A DNA stretch of 64,000 nt from Streptomyces sannanensis (lineage in GTDB: Bacteria > Actinomycetota > Actinomycetes > Streptomycetales > Streptomycetaceae). Of this stretch, positions 36,568 through 45,573 are shown piece by piece. The position numbers were made by a program, and so were the translations under genes. Positions within the stretch are counted from its first letter, which is position 1. Each line of letters opens with the position of its first letter. The notes under the pieces were generated by a model. The model saw nothing but the letters and a program-made list of their open reading frames with translations. It searched no databases and was not told the origin of the DNA. The stretch spans positions 2,790,001 through 2,854,000 of the forward strand of contig NZ_BAAAYL010000001.1 of the NCBI RefSeq assembly GCF_039536205.1, written 5' to 3'.

Positions 36568-37325
36568 CCATCTCGCCGATGCTGGCAAGACTCGCGGCGG
36601 AGCAGGCCACCGGCGCGCTGCTCCGGGACCGGGGCACCCTCTACCTCGCGGACGGCCAGGTCGTGCATGCCGAAAGCCCCGCGGCCCCCGGCATCGACGT
36701 CCTTCTCACCGCCGGCGGCCGGCTGCCCGCGGAAGGCTGGCGGGACGCCCTGGACCAGGCCGGCCCCTTCGGCCGGGTGGGCCGCTACCTGGTCGACAGC
36801 GGGCGGGTCTCCGGAGGCGAGCTGGAGATCTGTCATCTGGGCGCGCTGTACGACGCCGCGTTCTTCGTGCTGGCACCCAGCAGCGGCCCCACCCGCTTCC
36901 GTTACGGAGTGGCCCACTGGATCGGGACCGTACGCCCCGTGCCCGCCGAGGCCGTCGCGCGCGAGACGCTGCGCCGCCGGCTGCTGCTGGACCGGCTCTG
37001 GGCCCACCCGGAGACCGACACCACACCCGTGGTGCGGACACCCCGGGCGCTCGACATCCCCGTCGCCCCCCGGCAGCGTGACGTGCTCGACCTCGCGGAC
37101 GGCGTGCGCACGCCGGGGGACATCGCCCGGGTGCTGGGCCGTCCGGCGTTCCACACCCTGGTCGACGTACGACGTCTCGCGGCCGCCGGAATCGTCGAGA
37201 CACCCCGCCCGCGCGCGCGGGCCTCGCCACCTCCGGCCGCCCCCGTCCTGTTCGCGGAGACCCCGGCCGATCCGGACATCGCCCTGCTCCGCCGGGTTCG
37301 TGACGCCCTGGAGGCAACGCTGTGA
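36564..37325 (+). CDS. DUF4388 (PatA N-terminal-like) domain protein
   Basis: 253 aa. The start of the protein, ATGALLRDRGTLYLADGQVVHAES, matches the DUF4388/PatA-N pattern in which a small fold is followed by further helices; later RQRDVLDLADGVRTPGDIARVL with LVDVRRLAAAGIVETP looks like a winged-helix segment. It overlaps the genes on both sides by four bases, so it is made together with the roadblock-like proteins. In other bacteria DUF4388 proteins occur with roadblock and MglA-type GTPase systems; no GTPase gene is adjacent here. Confidence 0.7.
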   Translation: MTISPMLARLAAEQATGALLRDRGTLYLADGQVVHAESPAAPGIDVLLTAGGRLPAEGWRDALDQAGPFGRVGRYLVDSGRVSGGELEICHLGALYDAAFFVLAPSSGPTRFRYGVAHWIGTVRPVPAEAVARETLRRRLLLDRLWAHPETDTTPVVRTPRALDIPVAPRQRDVLDLADGVRTPGDIARVLGRPAFHTLVDVRRLAAAGIVETPRPRARASPPPAAPVLFAETPADPDIALLRRVRDALEATL

Positions 37326-37759
37326 TTCGCGCGCTCAGGCAGCGCGCCGAGAGGAGACAGCTGATGACGGCGAGCGCCGAAGTGCTCGACGAACTGCGCC
37401 GGCTGAGAGCCCGGCTGCCCCAGCTGACCGGAACCCTCACGGCCAGTGTCGACGGTCTCGTGGTCGCCCAGGACACGGCGGACGTGGAGGCGGAGAGCGT
37501 CGCCGCGCTCACCGCCGCCGCCCTCGGGGTGGCGCTCCGGCTGACGGAGGCCACCAGGCAGGGGGGCTTCCGCGAGCTGCTGGTGCGCGGCGATCAGGGC
37601 TATGTGGCGACGTACGCGGCGGGCTCCTCCGCCGTACTCACCGTCCTCGCGGAACCGCGCATCAATGTGGGCCGGCTGCATCTGGAAGCCCGCCGGTCCG
37701 GAGCGCGCATCGGCGAACTCGTCGACGGCGCGCTCGAACGCTCCGACCAGAACACCTGA
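37322..37759 (+). CDS. Roadblock/LC7-like small protein B
   Basis: 145 aa from GTG 37322, which overlaps the DUF4388 stop (GTGA). ATG 37364, with AGGAG 7 nt upstream, is a serious alternative and would trim 14 basic residues. Roadblock pattern: LTGTLTASVDGLVVAQD, VAALTAAALGVALRLTEAT, then [28 protein letters not shown]. Closer in outline to classical MglB/roadblock proteins than A and C. Role unknown; likely a regulatory dimer. Confidence 0.75.
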   Translation: MIRALRQRAERRQLMTASAEVLDELRRLRARLPQLTGTLTASVDGLVVAQDTADVEAESVAALTAAALGVALRLTEATRQGGFRELLVRGDQGYVATYAAGSSAVLTVLAEPRINVGRLHLEARRSGARIGELVDGALERSDQNT

Positions 37760-37788
37760 ACCCTCAGGCGAAAGGAAGTACAGCTCCC

Positions 37789-38163
37789 ATGGCCAACACC
37801 GAAACCTCGCTCAAGGAAGCGATGACCGCGATCGAGGGCGTCATCGGCGCTGCCCTCGTCGACTACACCAGCGGCATGGCCCTCGGCACCATAGGCGGCG
37901 GCAAGCACCTCGACCTCACGGTGGCCGCCGCGGGCAACACCGACGTGGTACGGGCGAAGCTGCGCACCATGGAGCAGCTGAACCTCAAGGAGGAGATCGA
38001 GGACATCCTGATCACCCTTGGCACCCAGTACCACCTGATCCGGCTGCTCAAGGGGCGCGGCGGCAACGGGCTCTTCCTCTACATCGCCCTCGACTCGGGC
38101 CGGGCCAACCTGGCGATGGCCCGGCACCAGCTGAAGAAGATCGAGGCCGAGCTGGAGGTCTGA
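37789..38163 (+). CDS. Roadblock/LC7-like small protein C
   Basis: 124 aa, ATG with AAGGA 12 nt upstream. Sequence outline: SLKEAMTAIEGVIGAALVDYTS at the N-terminus, a helix VRAKLRTMEQLNLKEEIEDI and strands YHLIRLLKGRGGNGLFLYIAL followed by ANLAMARHQLKKIEAEL. It is a clear paralogue of protein A but without the acidic insert. Last gene of the cassette, followed by a perfect terminator. Confidence 0.8.
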   Translation: MANTETSLKEAMTAIEGVIGAALVDYTSGMALGTIGGGKHLDLTVAAAGNTDVVRAKLRTMEQLNLKEEIEDILITLGTQYHLIRLLKGRGGNGLFLYIALDSGRANLAMARHQLKKIEAELEV

Positions 38164-38174
38164 CCAGCTCCTGA

Positions 38175-38212
38175 CATCGGGCGCCGCACCACATCCGGTG
38201 CGGCGCCCGATG
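38175..38212 (+). terminator. Perfect 16-bp hairpin after the roadblock cassette
   Basis: CATCGGGCGCCGCACC pairs with GGTGCGGCGCCCGATG around a six-base loop. It lies between convergent genes. Confidence 0.88.
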
Positions 38213-38220
38213 CCTGTGCG

Positions 38221-39057
38221 TCACTCGACGAACAGCCCTCGCGCGGAGGCCTGCGCGTCGAACTCCTCGAGCCGTGCCTGCGCATCCGGCAGGTCGTCGC
38301 ACATCGCCTCCAGCAGCACCCGGCCCAGCAGCATCGGCGCACACGCCGTGTCGAAGGCGAGGCCGGTGCCCACGGCGGCCGGGATCAGCAGGTCACTGTG
38401 CCCGGCCACCGGCGCGAACGCGGAATCCGCGACCGTCACCACGGTGAGGCCCTTCTCGCGCGCGTAGGCCAAGGCGTCGACCACCTCGCGTGGATGGCGT
38501 GGCAACGCGAAGCACAGCAGCGCGCTCGCACCGGCGCGCTGCGCCGCGTCGATGCGATCGGCGAGCATCGTGCCGCCCTCGTCGAGCAGCCGGACGTCCG
38601 GATGTACCTTCGCCGCGAAGTATGCGAAGCCCCGGGCCTGCGAGGACGCGGCGCGCAGTCCCAGGACGGGCAGCGGCCGGGAGGCGGCCAGCAGCCGGCC
38701 CGCCCGCTGGACCGGAGCGGGATCGGCGAGCAGGCCGGCCAGATGCCGAAGGTTCTCGATCTCGGCGTGCACGGCCTGCTGGTACTCGTTGTACGAGGGG
38801 TCGACGGCGGCCGGCGTGGCGGGCCCGACCTCGCGCAGGTGCCTGCGGAGCGCAGGGTAGCCGTCGAAGCCGAGCGCCACCGCGAACCGGGTGACGGAAG
38901 GCTGGCTCACCCCGGCGAGTTCGGCCAGCTCCACGCTGGACAGGAACGGCGCATCGGCGGCCTGGCGGACCATGCAGTGCGCGATACGCCGCTGGGTCGG
39001 AGTGAGCCGGTGTCCCTCGAACAGCTGCTGCAGTCGCGCCGCCGGGCTGTCGCTCAT
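38221..39057 (-). CDS. MurR/RpiR family transcription regulator with SIS domain
   Basis: 278 aa from ATG 39057, GGGGGA 4 nt upstream. N-terminal helix-turn-helix (residues about 10-80: RLTPTQRRIAHCMV, SSVELAELAGVSQPSVTRFAVALGFDGYPALRRHL) and a C-terminal SIS sugar-phosphate-binding domain (PVLGLRAASSQARGFAYFAAK, LLDEGGTMLADRI, ALLCFALPRHPREVVDALAYAREKGLTVVTVADS). Such proteins sense phosphosugars. The target genes are not obvious; the nearest are the roadblock cassette and the small membrane protein. Confidence 0.9.
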   Translation of the reverse strand: MSDSPAARLQQLFEGHRLTPTQRRIAHCMVRQAADAPFLSSVELAELAGVSQPSVTRFAVALGFDGYPALRRHLREVGPATPAAVDPSYNEYQQAVHAEIENLRHLAGLLADPAPVQRAGRLLAASRPLPVLGLRAASSQARGFAYFAAKVHPDVRLLDEGGTMLADRIDAAQRAGASALLCFALPRHPREVVDALAYAREKGLTVVTVADSAFAPVAGHSDLLIPAAVGTGLAFDTACAPMLLGRVLLEAMCDDLPDAQARLEEFDAQASARGLFVE

Positions 39058-39219
39058 ACCGTCCCCCAATTCAGTCACGAAGAGCTCTGCATAAGCATAT
39101 GCAGTGGCGTCGCCTTCCCCCGCGAGCCCGGCATGATCGGCCGGACAGGACCTGAGGGTCGCCTTCTCCCGAAGGAAAAAAGGGGGGATATCCCCACTGT
39201 GGTGGACGCCTTCGGTCCC

Positions 39220-39225
39220 TACCGT
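39220..39225 (+). promoter_or_regulatory. -10 element TACCGT for a leaderless small membrane protein gene
   Basis: TACCGT, then GAAAACC (7 nt), then ATG 39233. The in-frame GTG at 39224 would begin inside the hexamer and is unlikely to be used. Confidence 0.55.
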
Positions 39226-39232
39226 GAAAACC

Positions 39233-39652
39233 ATGGAAGCCAGCGACACAGAGCTCAAGAAGGAACTCGCCGCCACCCTGCACGCCCGCAGGGAGCTGGG
39301 GGTCGAGTACGACGCCGCGCTCGTCGAGTCGTTCCTGGAGAAGGTCGAGCAGCGCCTCGACGGCACGGTCGACCGCCGGGTGCGGCGTCAGCTCGCCGAA
39401 CAGCAGACGGCCGTTGCCAGAGGCGGCCGTCCGGCGCGCTCCGAGGAGAGCTTCGGGGAGCGGTTCGGCCTGGCGATGGTCTCGCTCGTCCTCGCCATCC
39501 CGCTGTCGGCGATAGCCGTGGCCCAGGCGGGCTTTTTCGGTCTGGTGGTCGCCTGGGCGGGCATTTTCGGCGTCAACGTGGTCCACTCCTCCCGCCCCTG
39601 GCCATGGATACGCGGCAGGGGACGGAAGAAGTCCTTGGACTGGGAGGACTGA
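39233..39652 (+). CDS. Small membrane protein of unknown function
   Basis: 139 aa. The first 60 residues are charged and probably helical (ELKKELAATLHARRELG, FLEKVEQRLDGTVDRRVRRQL), then two hydrophobic segments (FGLAMVSLVLAIPLSAIAVAQ and FFGLVVAWAGIFGVNVVHS) and a short basic tail WPWIRGRGRKKSLDWED. The type is widespread in Streptomyces but has no known role. Divergent from the RpiR regulator, 175 bp apart. Confidence 0.75.
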   Translation: MEASDTELKKELAATLHARRELGVEYDAALVESFLEKVEQRLDGTVDRRVRRQLAEQQTAVARGGRPARSEESFGERFGLAMVSLVLAIPLSAIAVAQAGFFGLVVAWAGIFGVNVVHSSRPWPWIRGRGRKKSLDWED

Positions 39653-39919
39653 AGAAATAGCGCGGGGACCGCCGCACCCCCGGCGAGCCGGGGGGCGGGA
39701 CGACGGCGGTCCCCGCGAGGGACACGGACCTGGTCGAAGCCTGGTCTCCGCGTCCGGGCGCCCAGGGAGGTCCGGGAGCCGCTCCGGAAGTCCATGGCGC
39801 CGTTGGTGGCGCCGGCGGTGCCTGTCCTGCCCCGCCGACAGCCCCCAATGTGCCCGACGCGTGTTAAGCGGGTGCTGCCGCCATGTGTCGCGCTCGTACC
39901 GTTTTCGCGAAGCTCCCGG

Positions 39920-41305
39920 CTACTTGCCGCCCTTGGCGAGGAACGCCAGCAGGTCCTGACGGCTCACCACGCCCGTCGGCTTGCCCTCGACCAGCACGAT
40001 CGCCGCGTCGGCCTTGCCCAGTACGTCCATCAGGTCCTCCACCGGCTCGCCGGAGCCCACCTGCGGCAGCGGGGCACTCATATGGTCCTCCAGCGGGTCG
40101 TCCAGCGAGGCCCGCTTGGTGAACAGCGCATCGAGCAGCTCACGCTCGACGACCGAGCCGACGACCTCCGCGGCCATCACATCGGGGTGGCCGGCGCCCG
40201 GCTTGACGATCGGCATCTGCGAGACGCCGTATTCGCGCAGCACGTCGATCGCCTGGCCGACCGTCTCGTCCGGGTGCATGTGCACGAGCGAGGGCAGGCC
40301 GTGCTCCTTGTGGCCGAGGACATCGGCGACACTCGCGGACGGGCCGGCCTCCTCCAGGAAGCCGTAATCGGCCATCCACTCGTCGTTGAAGATCTTCGAC
40401 AGGTAGCCGCGGCCGCTGTCCGGCAGCAGGACGACCACGATGTCGTCCGGGCCGAGGTCCTTGGCCACCTCGAGCGCGGCGACGACCGCCATGCCGCAGG
40501 AGCCGCCGACCAGCAGGCCCTCCTCCTTGGCGAGGCGGCGGGTCATCTGGAAGGAGTCCTTGTCCGACACGGCGACGATCCGGTCGGTGACCGTGCGGTC
40601 GTAGGCGGTGGGCCAGAAGTCCTCGCCGACGCCCTCGACGAGGTACGGGCGTCCGGAGCCGCCGGAGTAGACCGAGCCCTCCGGGTCCGCGCCGATGATC
40701 TGCACCTTGCCGTCGCTGACCTCCTTGAGGTAGCGGCCGGTGCCGGAAATGGTGCCGCCGGTGCCGACGCCGGCGACGAAATGGGTGATCCTGCCGTCCG
40801 TCTGCTCCCACAGCTCGGGGCCGGTCGAGTGATAGTGGGACAACGGATTGTTCGGGTTGCTGTACTGGTCCGGCTTCCATGCGCCGGGGGTCTCACGGAC
40901 CAGCCGGTCGGAAACGTTGTAGTACGAGTCCGGGTGTTCCGGAGCCACAGCCGTCGGGCAGACCACGACCTCCGCGCCGTACGCCCGCAGCACGTTGATC
41001 TTGTCGGTGGAAACCTTGTCGGGGCAGACGAAGATGCACTTGTAGCCCTTCTGCTGCGCCACGATCGCCAGGCCCACACCCGTGTTGCCGCTGGTCGGCT
41101 CCACGATCGTGCCGCCCGGCTTGAGCTCCCCGCTCTCCTCGGCGGCCTCGATCATGCGCAGGGCGATGCGGTCCTTGACCGACCCGCCGGGATTGAAGTA
41201 CTCGACCTTGGCCAGGACCGTCGCCTGGATGCCCTCGGTCACGTTGTTGAGCCTCACCAGCGGGGTGTCGCCGACAAGACTGATCATCGAATCGTGGATT
41301 TGCAC
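39920..41305 (-). CDS. cbs: Cystathionine beta-synthase
   Basis: PLP enzyme joining serine and homocysteine. 461 aa from GTG 41305 with GGAG 8 nt upstream. N-terminal fold II catalytic domain: PLP Lys in YFNPGGSVKDRIALRM, the EPTSGNTGVGLAI loop, and GVGTGGTISGTGRYLKEV. Two CBS domains follow from about residue 330 (LVHMHPDETVGQAIDVLREYGVSQMPIV and LMDVLGKADAAIVLVEGKPTGVVSRQDLLAF), so regulation by an adenosyl ligand is likely. A cysteine synthase is less likely because those lack CBS domains. Confidence 0.92.
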   Translation of the reverse strand: MQIHDSMISLVGDTPLVRLNNVTEGIQATVLAKVEYFNPGGSVKDRIALRMIEAAEESGELKPGGTIVEPTSGNTGVGLAIVAQQKGYKCIFVCPDKVSTDKINVLRAYGAEVVVCPTAVAPEHPDSYYNVSDRLVRETPGAWKPDQYSNPNNPLSHYHSTGPELWEQTDGRITHFVAGVGTGGTISGTGRYLKEVSDGKVQIIGADPEGSVYSGGSGRPYLVEGVGEDFWPTAYDRTVTDRIVAVSDKDSFQMTRRLAKEEGLLVGGSCGMAVVAALEVAKDLGPDDIVVVLLPDSGRGYLSKIFNDEWMADYGFLEEAGPSASVADVLGHKEHGLPSLVHMHPDETVGQAIDVLREYGVSQMPIVKPGAGHPDVMAAEVVGSVVERELLDALFTKRASLDDPLEDHMSAPLPQVGSGEPVEDLMDVLGKADAAIVLVEGKPTGVVSRQDLLAFLAKGGK

Positions 41306-41446
41306 CGTGTTCTCCGGGGTCTCCGTGTTGATGCCGCCAGCGTATGCGGGCGGCCGTGAAAGGTTCACCTCCTCGCCGGATTGTCGGGATTGAGCCGTAC
41401 CCGCTACCGGGCAGTTAGGTGGTGAGTCGGCTACGAGGAGGTGGCG

Positions 41447-42466
41447 GTGTCCAGGGCGAGGGTGGCGCGACGAATCGCCGCGGGCGCGGCATACGGCGGC
41501 GGCGGCATCGGACTGCTCGGCGCGGCGGCGGTGGGCCTGCTGCTGGCCGAGGTCCAGCTGGCGCGGCGCGCGGTGGGCAACGGACTCACCGATCCGCCGT
41601 GCGCGGACGGTCTGTACGGGACGGCCTTCGCGGGCGGAGCGAATCCGCTGCGGCTGGGCATGCTGGGCGACTCGACGGCGGCCGGGCAGGGGGTGCACCG
41701 GGTGGGTCAGACGCCGGGAGCGCTGCTCGCCTCGGGGCTCGCGGCGGTCGCCGAGCGGCCGGTGGACCTGCACACCGTGGCGCTGCCCGGGGCGAGGTCC
41801 GACGATCTGGAACGCCAGGTGACCCTCCTGCTGGCGGACGCGTCACGCACCCCCGACGTGTGCGTGATCATGATCGGCGCGAACGACGTCACCCACCGGA
41901 TGCCGCCGACGCAGTCGGTGCGGTATCTGTCGGAGGCGGTACGGCGGCTGCGCGCGGCGGGGGCCGAGGTGGTCGTCGGCACCTGTCCCGACCTGGGCAC
42001 GATCGAACCGGTGTACCAGCCGCTGCGCTGGCTGGCGCGGCGGGTCAGCAGGCAGCTGGCCGCCGCGCAGACCATCGGATCCGTCGAGCAGGGGGGCCGT
42101 ACGGTGTCCCTGGGCGACCTGCTGGGCCCGGAATTCGCGGCGAACCCGCGGGAATTGTTCGGCCCGGACAACTACCACCCCTCGGCGGAGGGCTACGCCA
42201 CGGCGGCGATGGCGGTCCTGCCCACCTTGTGCGCGGCGCTCGCACTGTGGCCGGAGACGGACCGGCTGGACGCCTCCCGCGACGAGGACCTGCTGCCGGT
42301 GGCCAAGGCGGCCGCGGAGGCAGCGGAGGAGGCGGGCACGGAGGTCACGGGTGCGCGTGCGCCGTGGGCTCTGCTCAAGCACCGGCGGCGCCGCCGCCTC
42401 CCCGCGGAGCCGGTCCCCCCGGCCCCCGCGCCCGCCCCGGCCCCGGCGGCCCACCGCGACGCGTAA
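41447..42466 (+). CDS. SGNH/GDSL hydrolase, exported or membrane-anchored
   Basis: Esterase or lipase-like enzyme. 339 aa from GTG 41447, 5 nt after AGGAGG; GTG 41441 overlaps the ribosome site. N-terminal hydrophobic segment (AYGGGGIGLLGAAAVGLLLAEV) acts as signal or anchor. Catalytic blocks: block I LGMLGDSTAAGQG (Ser), block III IGANDVTH (Asn), block V DNYHPSAEGYATAA (Asp and His). The C-terminus is Pro/Ala-rich. It is divergent from the cbs gene and precedes the thiolase gene by 270 bp. Confidence 0.88.
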   Translation: MSRARVARRIAAGAAYGGGGIGLLGAAAVGLLLAEVQLARRAVGNGLTDPPCADGLYGTAFAGGANPLRLGMLGDSTAAGQGVHRVGQTPGALLASGLAAVAERPVDLHTVALPGARSDDLERQVTLLLADASRTPDVCVIMIGANDVTHRMPPTQSVRYLSEAVRRLRAAGAEVVVGTCPDLGTIEPVYQPLRWLARRVSRQLAAAQTIGSVEQGGRTVSLGDLLGPEFAANPRELFGPDNYHPSAEGYATAAMAVLPTLCAALALWPETDRLDASRDEDLLPVAKAAAEAAEEAGTEVTGARAPWALLKHRRRRRLPAEPVPPAPAPAPAPAAHRDA

Positions 42467-42669
42467 CCGGGCCAGTCGTCCTCCGGGCGGGCGCCGGGTG
42501 CGGGCCGGTGGTCCGGTTCGGCGCCGCCCCGCGCTGAGCGCAGCCCCCCATCGGGAATAGACACCCTGCAGGCTGAGCGTTTGCTTAGAAAAGAGGTCTG
42601 TATCACACGGCGCCGGCCGTGACCGCAAACCGTACGGGCAGGTAACTTCACCTCGAGCCCTGCCCTCAT

Positions 42670-42737
42670 CCCTCCCGTCGCCCGACCACCACCCCTCAAC
42701 GAGGCGCTGCGCGCCGCACCTTCCACATGGAGCCGTG
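42670..42737 (+). promoter_or_regulatory. 5' leader of thiolase gene, nearly identical to the ugd leader
   Basis: 42670-42716 matches 16394-16440 at all but about five positions (two are one-base indels) and continues into TTCCACAtGGAGC. TAACTT at 42642-42647 could be the -10. GGCGCTGCGCGCC can form a hairpin in the leader. Confidence 0.6.
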
Positions 42738-43958
42738 ATGCCCGAAGCCGTGATCGTCTCTGCCGCCCGCTCCCCCATCGGCCGCGCGTTCAAGGGGTCG
42801 CTGAAGGATGTGCGCCCGGACGACCTGACCGCGACCATCATCCAGGCCGCGCTCGCGAAGATCCCGGAGCTGGACCCGCGCGAGATCGACGACCTGATGC
42901 TCGGCTGCGGTATGCCGGGCGGTGAGCAGGGCCACAACCTGGGCCGTATCGTCGCCGTGCAGATGGGGATGGACCACCTCCCCGGCTGCACGATCACCCG
43001 TTACTGCTCCTCGTCGCTGCAGACCTCCCGTATGGCGATGCACGCCATCAAGGCCGGTGAGGGCGATGTCTTCATCTCCGCCGGCGTCGAGACGGTGTCC
43101 CGGTCCGGGAAGGGCACCAGCGACGGCCTGCCGGACACGCACAACCCGCTCTTCGCCGAAGCCGAGGCCCGTACCGCCGCCGTCGCGCAGAGCGAGGGCT
43201 CCGACTGGCACGACCCGCGCGAGGACGGCCTTGTCCCGGACGCGTACATCGCGATGGGGCAGACCGCGGAGAACCTGGCCCGGTTCAAGGGCATCACACG
43301 CCAGGAGATGGACGAGTTCGGCGTACGGTCCCAGAACCTCGCCGAGGAGGCCATCAAGAAGGGCTTCTGGGAGCGCGAGATCACCCCGGTGACGCTGCCG
43401 GACGGCACGGTCGTCAGCAAGGACGACGGCCCGCGCGCCGGCGTCACGATGGAGGGCGTCCAGGGCCTGAAGCCGGTCTTCCGCCCCGACGGCCTGGTCA
43501 CCGCCGGTAACTGCTGCCCGCTCAACGACGGCGCCGCGGCCCTCGTCATCATGTCCGACACCAAGGCCCGCGAGCTGGGCCTGACCCCGCTGGCCCGGAT
43601 CGTCTCGACGGGCGTCTCCGCCCTGTCCCCGGAGATCATGGGTTACGGACCGGTGGAGGCCAGCAAGCAGGCGCTGCGGCGGGCCGGACTGACCATCGAC
43701 GACATCGACCTGGTCGAGATCAACGAGGCGTTCGCCGCGCAGGTCATCCCGTCCTACCGGGACCTGGGAATCGACATCGACAAGCTGAACGTCAACGGCG
43801 GTGCGATCGCCGTGGGCCACCCCTTCGGCATGACCGGCGCGCGCATCACCACCACGCTGATCAACAGCCTCCAGTTCCACGACAAGCAGTTCGGACTGGA
43901 GACGATGTGCGTCGGCGGCGGCCAGGGCATGGCGATGGTCATCGAGCGGCTGAGCTGA
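42738..43958 (+). CDS. Acetyl-CoA C-acyltransferase (thiolase)
   Basis: Thiolytic cleavage of 3-ketoacyl-CoA, or the reverse condensation. 406 aa from ATG 42738, GGAG 5 nt upstream. Nucleophilic Cys in [14 protein letters not shown], the [17 protein letters not shown] active-site His, and the second Cys in [19 protein letters not shown] text near the C-terminus; NEAFAAQV is also conserved. FadA-type by length and motif spacing. The final codons (GAGCGGCTGAGC TGA) are the start of the first unit of the 100-bp tandem array. Confidence 0.92.
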   Translation: MPEAVIVSAARSPIGRAFKGSLKDVRPDDLTATIIQAALAKIPELDPREIDDLMLGCGMPGGEQGHNLGRIVAVQMGMDHLPGCTITRYCSSSLQTSRMAMHAIKAGEGDVFISAGVETVSRSGKGTSDGLPDTHNPLFAEAEARTAAVAQSEGSDWHDPREDGLVPDAYIAMGQTAENLARFKGITRQEMDEFGVRSQNLAEEAIKKGFWEREITPVTLPDGTVVSKDDGPRAGVTMEGVQGLKPVFRPDGLVTAGNCCPLNDGAAALVIMSDTKARELGLTPLARIVSTGVSALSPEIMGYGPVEASKQALRRAGLTIDDIDLVEINEAFAAQVIPSYRDLGIDIDKLNVNGGAIAVGHPFGMTGARITTTLINSLQFHDKQFGLETMCVGGGQGMAMVIERLS

Positions 43959-44535
43959 GCTGCAACGGAGGGTAGGGGTCGCCCGAGGAACGAGGGCGGC
44001 ACCTGCCCGCAGCGGAAGCGAAGCGCAGCGCGACAGACAAAACGAGCGGCTGAGCTGAGCTGCAACGGAGGGTAGGGGTCGCCCGAGGAACGAGGGCGGC
44101 ACCTGCCCGCAGCGGAAGCGAAGCGCAGCGCGACAGACAAAACGAGCGGCTGAGCTGAGCTGCAACGGAGGGTAGGGGTCGCCCGAGGAACGAGGGCGGC
44201 ACCTGCCCGCAGCGGAAGCGAAGCGCAGCGCGACAGACAAAACGAGCGGCTGAGCTGAGCTGCAACGGAGGGTAGGGGTCGCCCGAGGAACGAGGGCGGC
44301 ACCTGCCCGCAGCGGAAGCGAAGCGCAGCGCGACAGACAAAACGAGCGGCTGAGCTGAGCTGCAACGGAGGGTAGGGGTCGCCCGAGGAACGAGGGCGGC
44401 ACCTGCCCGCAGCGGAAGCGAAGCGCAGCGCGACAGACAAAACGAGCGGCTGAGCTGAGCTGCAACGGAGGGTAGGGGTCGCCCGAGGAACGAGGGCGGC
44501 ACCTGCCCGCAGCGGAAGCGAAGCGCAGCGCGACC
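43943..44535. repeat. 100-bp perfect tandem repeat, 5.9 copies, beginning inside the thiolase gene end
   Basis: Units begin at 43943, 44043, 44143, 44243, 44343 and 44443 with CGAGCGGCTGAGCTGAGCTG, and the sixth stops short at 44535. I see no difference between copies after the first unit's start, apart from the last truncated end. Every unit carries the last codons and the TGA of the thiolase gene, so the array was made by copying from the gene's end outward. The minus strand is open in all frames through the array because 300 bp equals 100 codons; I do not regard these as genes. Confidence 0.97.
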
Positions 44536-44570
44536 ACTTCAATCCCATCGCGCCCCAGTCGTGACCAAAT

Positions 44571-44603
44571 CTCCCCCAGGATGTGACCTATCTCCTGGGG
44601 GAG
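44571..44603. terminator. Hairpin downstream of the 100-bp array
   Basis: CTCCCCCAGGA pairs perfectly with TCCTGGGGGAG. It probably ends transcripts that cross the array. GTGACC occurs just before and inside the hairpin (44561 and 44583). The remaining stretch to 44763 holds no gene I can recognise. Confidence 0.6.
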
Positions 44604-44763
44604 CACCATTCCCGCAGGTCACAAGCAGTCAAGGTTAAAAACGAGGTCCAAAGTCCTGTCCATTCGGTGACGTAATGCACTGACAAGAGGAGCGGGTCCG
44701 CTCCAAGCTGATGTAGACAGTCGTGGGACCGTCGGGGGTAGGACTGAAACCGGGAGTACGTCA

Positions 44764-45573
44764 GTGAGTGCGATGCCTCTTGCCCTGCTGCTGACCACGG
44801 CCGCTGCCACGGCCGTGGGCGCTGCCGCCCTGCATGCCGCTCATGGGCTGCGCAAGCAGGTCACCGCCCTCCGCGTCGAGCTCGCCGCCGCGAACGAGGG
44901 CCGCAGCGCCACCGTCCCAGCGCAGTCCCGGCACACCCCCGCCGCCGATATACGTGCTGCCGTCGCCGAGGCGCTCGCCGAGGAGCGGGAGCGCGAACTG
45001 GCCGAGGCACGCGCCTTCTGGGCCGCACAGGAGGCCCGCGACGCCGCCGACGCCCCCTCACCGCTGGGCGGTCTGGCGGGACTCGGCGACGACGCCGCCT
45101 TCTTCCTGCCCCGTCAGACGGACTTCACCGGCCTGGAGGCCGACGCGCTGGAGGCGGCCCTGGACGCGACCGAGACGTTCGACCCCTTCCCGGACGACTC
45201 CCCCGAACTGGCCGCGGCCCGCCGCCGCCATCCCTCGCACCCCGACTTCGTCCCCGTCCAGACGCCGGTCGTGACCGACCACGAGCGCACCCTGGCCCGC
45301 CTGGAAGAGCTCGCCGAGGCCGGCACGACGCTCATCGACGTGCGTCCCGGACCGCTCGGCACCCTCGATGTGTATGTCTTCGAGGACGGTACGACGCTCT
45401 GTATGACCCCCGGCCACCGCGAGACCGCGGAACGGCTCGCCGATTCGCTCCGCGCGGGCGACGCCCCGGCGCTGCTCGGAGGTTCCAGGGTTTCCGGTTC
45501 GTACGCGCTGACCTTCCTCTGCGGCGACGAGACCATCTTCGTCCTCGCCGACCGCGTGATCACGTCTCTCTAA
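44764..45573 (+). CDS. Conserved hypothetical protein with N-terminal membrane segment
   Basis: 269 aa, GTG with GGGAG 7 nt upstream. N-terminal hydrophobic stretch (PLALLLTTAAATAVGAAALHA) then a coiled-coil-like acidic region (VAEALAEERERELAEARAFW). The C-terminal half, with TLIDVRPGPLGTLDVYVFEDGTTLCMTPG and LTFLCGDETIFVLADRV, looks like a small beta-rich domain. No known family recognised. Stop overlaps the stop of the convergent gene by three bases. Confidence 0.7.
   Translation: MSAMPLALLLTTAAATAVGAAALHAAHGLRKQVTALRVELAAANEGRSATVPAQSRHTPAADIRAAVAEALAEERERELAEARAFWAAQEARDAADAPSPLGGLAGLGDDAAFFLPRQTDFTGLEADALEAALDATETFDPFPDDSPELAAARRRHPSHPDFVPVQTPVVTDHERTLARLEELAEAGTTLIDVRPGPLGTLDVYVFEDGTTLCMTPGHRETAERLADSLRAGDAPALLGGSRVSGSYALTFLCGDETIFVLADRVITSL

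Noticed and set aside
43943..44535. Possible CRISPR array
   Set aside because: The repeats are directly adjacent with no unique spacers, and no cas genes are present. The same holds for the 16-bp and 24-bp arrays.
42696..44609. Long minus-strand open frames through the 100-bp array, with a 100-residue repeating protein pattern
   Set aside because: They are antisense to thiolase and exist because the 100-bp unit has no stops on that strand; there is no ribosome site or family similarity.
44619..44810. 63-codon minus-strand frame upstream of the 44.8-kb gene
   Set aside because: Overlaps the start and ribosome site of a better-supported gene and looks random.
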